Below, one piece after another: positions 5,129-7,134 of a stretch of DNA of 7,134 bases; the first letter of the stretch is position 1, and every line of letters starts with the position of its first letter. The stretch covers positions 1-7,134 of the forward strand of contig JAHISY010000030.1 of assembly GCA_018817365.1 (NCBI GenBank), given 5' to 3'. The stretch is from Patescibacteria group bacterium. Lineage in GTDB: Bacteria; Patescibacteriota; Gracilibacteria; JAHISY01. The notes beneath the pieces are model-generated. The model did not search any database. It worked only from the letters and a program-made list of their open reading frames with translations, and was not told the origin of the DNA. The position numbers and the translations under genes are program-made.

Positions 5129-6142
5129 TTAATAATTTTTCAAAACCTCCAAAATATTTTCTGACAAAATGTCAAACTCCTTTTTGGACATTTTCAAATT
5201 ACTAATCGTACCTTCGTCCCTTTTTGGCAAATCTGACTCCTGTAAATCGAACATCGCACAAACTTTATCTTGGGCTACCGAAGCAATCTTTCCATAATTT
5301 TTAATATTTCCAAGCTGTTCAACAGTTTGCGTCACCAATCCGTTTCTACAGTGTTTCTCAGAAAGAAACACCTTTACTTTTTCTTTTATTTTTTCCATCC
5401 AGTCTCGATGAATTTTTATTGGCTGAGTGTATTGTCGATAAGAGTTAATAATATACCCTGCGAATAAGCCCTCACCCGAAAGAACATGCGAAGACGAAAT
5501 CTTTTCATCTCTCCTCGCCGTCGACTTTCCAGTATCTCTCCATGTTTCTTTCCAACTTGAAAAAACCTTACCGAGATTTTCTATGCCTTGAACGCTAAAA
5601 ACATCGGGTGTGGCAGGAACCACAAAAAAATCCGCGCCTAACAAAGTAATTCTGTTCAGCGGACCCAAACTTGGAGAAGTATCAATAATAATTATATCGA
5701 GCTCTTCTTCAAAACTCTTTTTAGTCAAAAATCTGTCAATTGCGCTCGTAATCAAAAACCCTCGCGGATTACCAGCCGCCGCGCTCCCCAACGCTCCAGG
5801 TATCTCTTCTTCAAAGAGAACCAAATCCATATCGCCCGGGACAATAAAAAGATTCTCTCGGATCGATTGAGGTTTTATTTCCAAATCTATTCCTGTCTCA
5901 CCTTCAGTAAATCCTCGTACTACATCGTAAATAGTCTTCTTTTCTTTTGAAAATAAATTTTCTTCAAAAAAACCAATCCCCAACGCATGAAGTGTTAGAT
6001 TACATTGCGGGTCAAGATCAACCATCAATGTTTTGTAACCCTTGTCCGCAAAAGAACAGGCAATATGATAAGCAATCGTTGTTTTACCTACGCCTCCTTT
6101 GTTGTTGCAAAAAACGAGCTTTTTGGTTCTGGAAAACTTCAC
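5129..6142 (-). CDS. ParA-family (MinD/ParA-like) ATPase, orphan
   Basis: This 337-residue P-loop ATPase is of the ParA class, which dimerises on ATP and usually positions DNA or large complexes. The deviant Walker A KGGVGKTT is at 15-22, with the signature lysine K15. Walker A' is VDLDPQCN (41-48) and Walker B IIIIDTSPSLG ends in D154. A PATPDVFSVQGIENLG segment follows. The C-terminal half is longer than in minimal ParA and ends in a helical tail. The start is GTG (6142-6140): the only start codon between an in-frame TAA at 6154-6152 and the P-loop. No Shine-Dalgarno is seen; an extended -10 ends 6 bases before the GTG. There is no ParB or parS-like array here, so the cargo is unknown. Its DNA is AT-richer (about 37-42% G+C in hand-counted stretches) than the RNase J gene, possibly an acquired gene. 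Confidence 0.92.
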   Translation of the reverse strand: MKFSRTKKLVFCNNKGGVGKTTIAYHIACSFADKGYKTLMVDLDPQCNLTLHALGIGFFEENLFSKEKKTIYDVVRGFTEGETGIDLEIKPQSIRENLFIVPGDMDLVLFEEEIPGALGSAAAGNPRGFLITSAIDRFLTKKSFEEELDIIIIDTSPSLGPLNRITLLGADFFVVPATPDVFSVQGIENLGKVFSSWKETWRDTGKSTARRDEKISSSHVLSGEGLFAGYIINSYRQYTQPIKIHRDWMEKIKEKVKVFLSEKHCRNGLVTQTVEQLGNIKNYGKIASVAQDKVCAMFDLQESDLPKRDEGTISNLKMSKKEFDILSENILEVLKNY

Positions 6143-6148
6143 GGCACA

Positions 6149-6157
6149 ATTTTAGCA
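6149..6157 (-). promoter_or_regulatory. Extended -10 element abutting the ParA-family start
   Basis: The minus strand reads TGCTAAAAT, identical to the second dnaJ element, with only 6 bases between it and the GTG. Transcription would begin at or within a base or two of the start codon, giving a leaderless message. No clear -35 is present 16-18 bases upstream. The 50-base recX-ParA gap contains nothing else. Confidence 0.5.
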
Positions 6158-6192
6158 AAATATTTTTATATTTCCTCTCTCTGTGAACCCAT

Positions 6193-6669
6193 TCAAAACC
6201 CCATCACCTCGCGAATCACATCCAGCCCGAATCCCCGCCTCGCGAGGAAAGCGGAAAGTTTTTGCCGCTCTTTGAATTCCTCCGGAATTTTCGTTCCTTT
6301 TAATTTCTTCGCCAAAGTGTCACGGCAGCGGGTGAGCTCATCAATCTCAGTCGGCAAATTTAGTTCGATCAACTCGTCCGCAATCCCCCGTTTTTTTAAT
6401 TCGAGGGAAATTCGTCGCGCACCCCAATCGGCGTGCGAGCGGACAAAACCTTCGGCGAAATTCTCGTCCGACTGCAATTTGAATTTCGTGAGCTTCGTAA
6501 AAACTTTTTTGAAAACTGTCTCGTTCGGCAAATATTTTTTCTCGAATTTTTCGAGCAACTCCGCTCGCGAATAATTGCGCCGCGCGAGCAACCAGCACGC
6601 GTATTGAAAAACCTGCCGCTCGTCCGCGATTTTCGGTCGACGACCCCGAGAGTTGGCGAATTTTTTCAA
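6193..6669 (-). CDS. recX: Regulatory protein RecX
   Basis: This 158-residue protein matches RecX, which binds RecA filaments and limits or modulates recombination in the cytoplasm. Features are the typical all-helical three-repeat layout: ACWLLARRNYSRAELLEKF (about 24-42), FAEGFVRSHADWGARRISLE with its Gly-Ala-Arg-Arg-Ile-Ser core (about 71-90), and a last repeat ending KLSAFLARRGFGLDVIREVM (about 137-156). The start is a TTG (6669-6667); an in-frame TAA lies 7 codons upstream and no ATG or GTG is available before the conserved region. No Shine-Dalgarno is seen. It follows rnc by 60 bases on the same strand, so the two may be cotranscribed. It ends in TGA. recA is not in the window. The exact start is less certain than the identity. 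Confidence 0.88.
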   Translation of the reverse strand: MKKFANSRGRRPKIADERQVFQYACWLLARRNYSRAELLEKFEKKYLPNETVFKKVFTKLTKFKLQSDENFAEGFVRSHADWGARRISLELKKRGIADELIELNLPTEIDELTRCRDTLAKKLKGTKIPEEFKERQKLSAFLARRGFGLDVIREVMGF

Positions 6670-6700
6670 ATTAATTTTTGAGTCAAATTAAAGTTTTTGA
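6666..6700. repeat. Direct repeat overlapping the recX start
   Basis: TCAAATTAATTTTTGA (6666-6681) is repeated as TCAAATTAAAGTTTTTGA (6683-6700), one base apart, with a two-base difference in length. The recX TTG falls in the first copy. Position and A/T-rich near-palindromic character would suit a protein-binding site, but low complexity makes chance repetition plausible. It is not a LexA box of the common types. Confidence 0.35.
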
Positions 6701-6729
6701 TTTTTCAACCCTCGGGGTCGAGGATGAAT

Positions 6730-7134
6730 TTATTTTAACTTTTTCAAAGCCTCCTCCGCCGCCTTTTGTTCCGCTGCCTGTTTGCTCGCTCCTTGTCCGC
6801 GACCAAGTAAATCTTTTCCTGCAAACGCTCCCATTTCAAAAATTTTTGCGTGATCCGGACCTTCCGCTTTCAAAACTTTGTATTCAGGAGTGATCGCAAG
6901 TTTTTCTTGAGCCAATTCTTGAAACTCTGATTTCGCGTCAAACTGCCCGCCCTCCGCAATAATTTTGGGAAGTTTGGAGAGAAGAAATTTCTCGACAATT
7001 TTTTTCGCTTTTTCGAAACCCCCATCGAGATAAACGGCGCCGAGCACCGCTTCAAAAACATTCGCAAGCAAGTACGGTTTCTCCGCCCCGCCCGATCGGG
7101 CTTCTCCTTTCGATAATTTCAGATGTTTGCCAAA
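6730..7134 (-). CDS. rnc: Ribonuclease III, C-terminal part (N-terminus outside window)
   Basis: The frame is open from base 7134 to TAA at 6732-6730 and gives 134 residues, the C-terminal half or so of RNase III. This enzyme cleaves double-stranded RNA in rRNA and mRNA processing. The fragment begins FGKHLKLSKGEARSGGAEKP, the end of the catalytic domain, then LLANVFEAVLGAVYLDGG (22-39) containing the essential glutamate (E28, equivalent to E. coli E117). A double-stranded-RNA-binding domain covers about 66-134, with KSEFQELAQ, EGPDHAKIFEMGA and the basic SKQAAEQKAAEEALKKL helix. The first signature (NERLEFLGD) lies beyond the edge. N25 stands where most homologues have a metal-binding Asp. 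The TTG at 7071-7069 is internal, not a start. recX follows 60 bases downstream. Confidence 0.94.
   Translation of the reverse strand, partial: FGKHLKLSKGEARSGGAEKPYLLANVFEAVLGAVYLDGGFEKAKKIVEKFLLSKLPKIIAEGGQFDAKSEFQELAQEKLAITPEYKVLKAEGPDHAKIFEMGAFAGKDLLGRGQGASKQAAEQKAAEEALKKLK

Noticed and set aside
6005..6574. Plus-strand open frame of 189 codons across ParA and recX
   Set aside because: Spans two well-supported opposite genes and their gap; composition is serine/phenylalanine-rich, without domain features.
6710..6723. Hairpin CCTCG/CGAGG between rnc and recX as a terminator
   Set aside because: Only 5 bp and no T-run follows on the minus strand, so it does not convincingly separate the two genes.

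Overview
The window looks like a piece of a bacterial chromosome that uses the standard code: every recognisable long gene ends at TAA or TGA, and none has an in-frame TGA. Several traits together suggest a Candidate Phyla Radiation (Patescibacteria) bacterium. Gene order is loose and house-keeping. Several starts lack a Shine-Dalgarno sequence (including GTG and TTG starts). Extended -10 boxes sit almost on top of start codons, and RNase J carries a long basic N-terminal extension. This placement is an inference from style and gene content, not a phylogenetic result.

Layout. At 1-297 (minus) is the N-terminal part of an AT-rich unknown gene with its own consensus promoter. At 437-868 (minus) is a small heat-shock protein (Hsp20), divergent from dnaJ (1099-2232, plus); they share a 230-base control region. 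At 2304-2473 (minus), below dnaJ, is a previously uncalled small gene. It has a strong ribosome-binding site and encodes a coiled coil plus one membrane helix, but only after a one-base shift in an A-run next to its start. Its leader contains a long imperfect inverted repeat ending at the ribosome-binding site. At about 2640-3200 is a repeat-rich stretch without an intact gene: a two-copy 57-base tandem repeat that reads as a decayed coding sequence, plus several palindromes. At 3259-5127 (plus) is RNase J. It ends one base from the end of a convergent ParA-family ATPase (5129-6142, minus). RecX (6193-6669, minus) and the C-terminal part of RNase III (6730-7134, minus, truncated by the window edge) complete the window.

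Functionally there is a protein-folding pair (Hsp20 holdase, DnaJ co-chaperone), RNA processing enzymes (RNase III, RNase J), a recombination modulator (RecX) and an orphan ParA-type ATPase with no ParB in view. The rnc-recX pair could be cotranscribed; the ParA gene appears to have its own promoter.

The most interesting points are the frameshifted small membrane protein with its structured leader, and the recurring GCTAAAAT-type -10 element at several starts, two of which look leaderless or nearly so. No CRISPR array, tRNA, rRNA or transposase was found.
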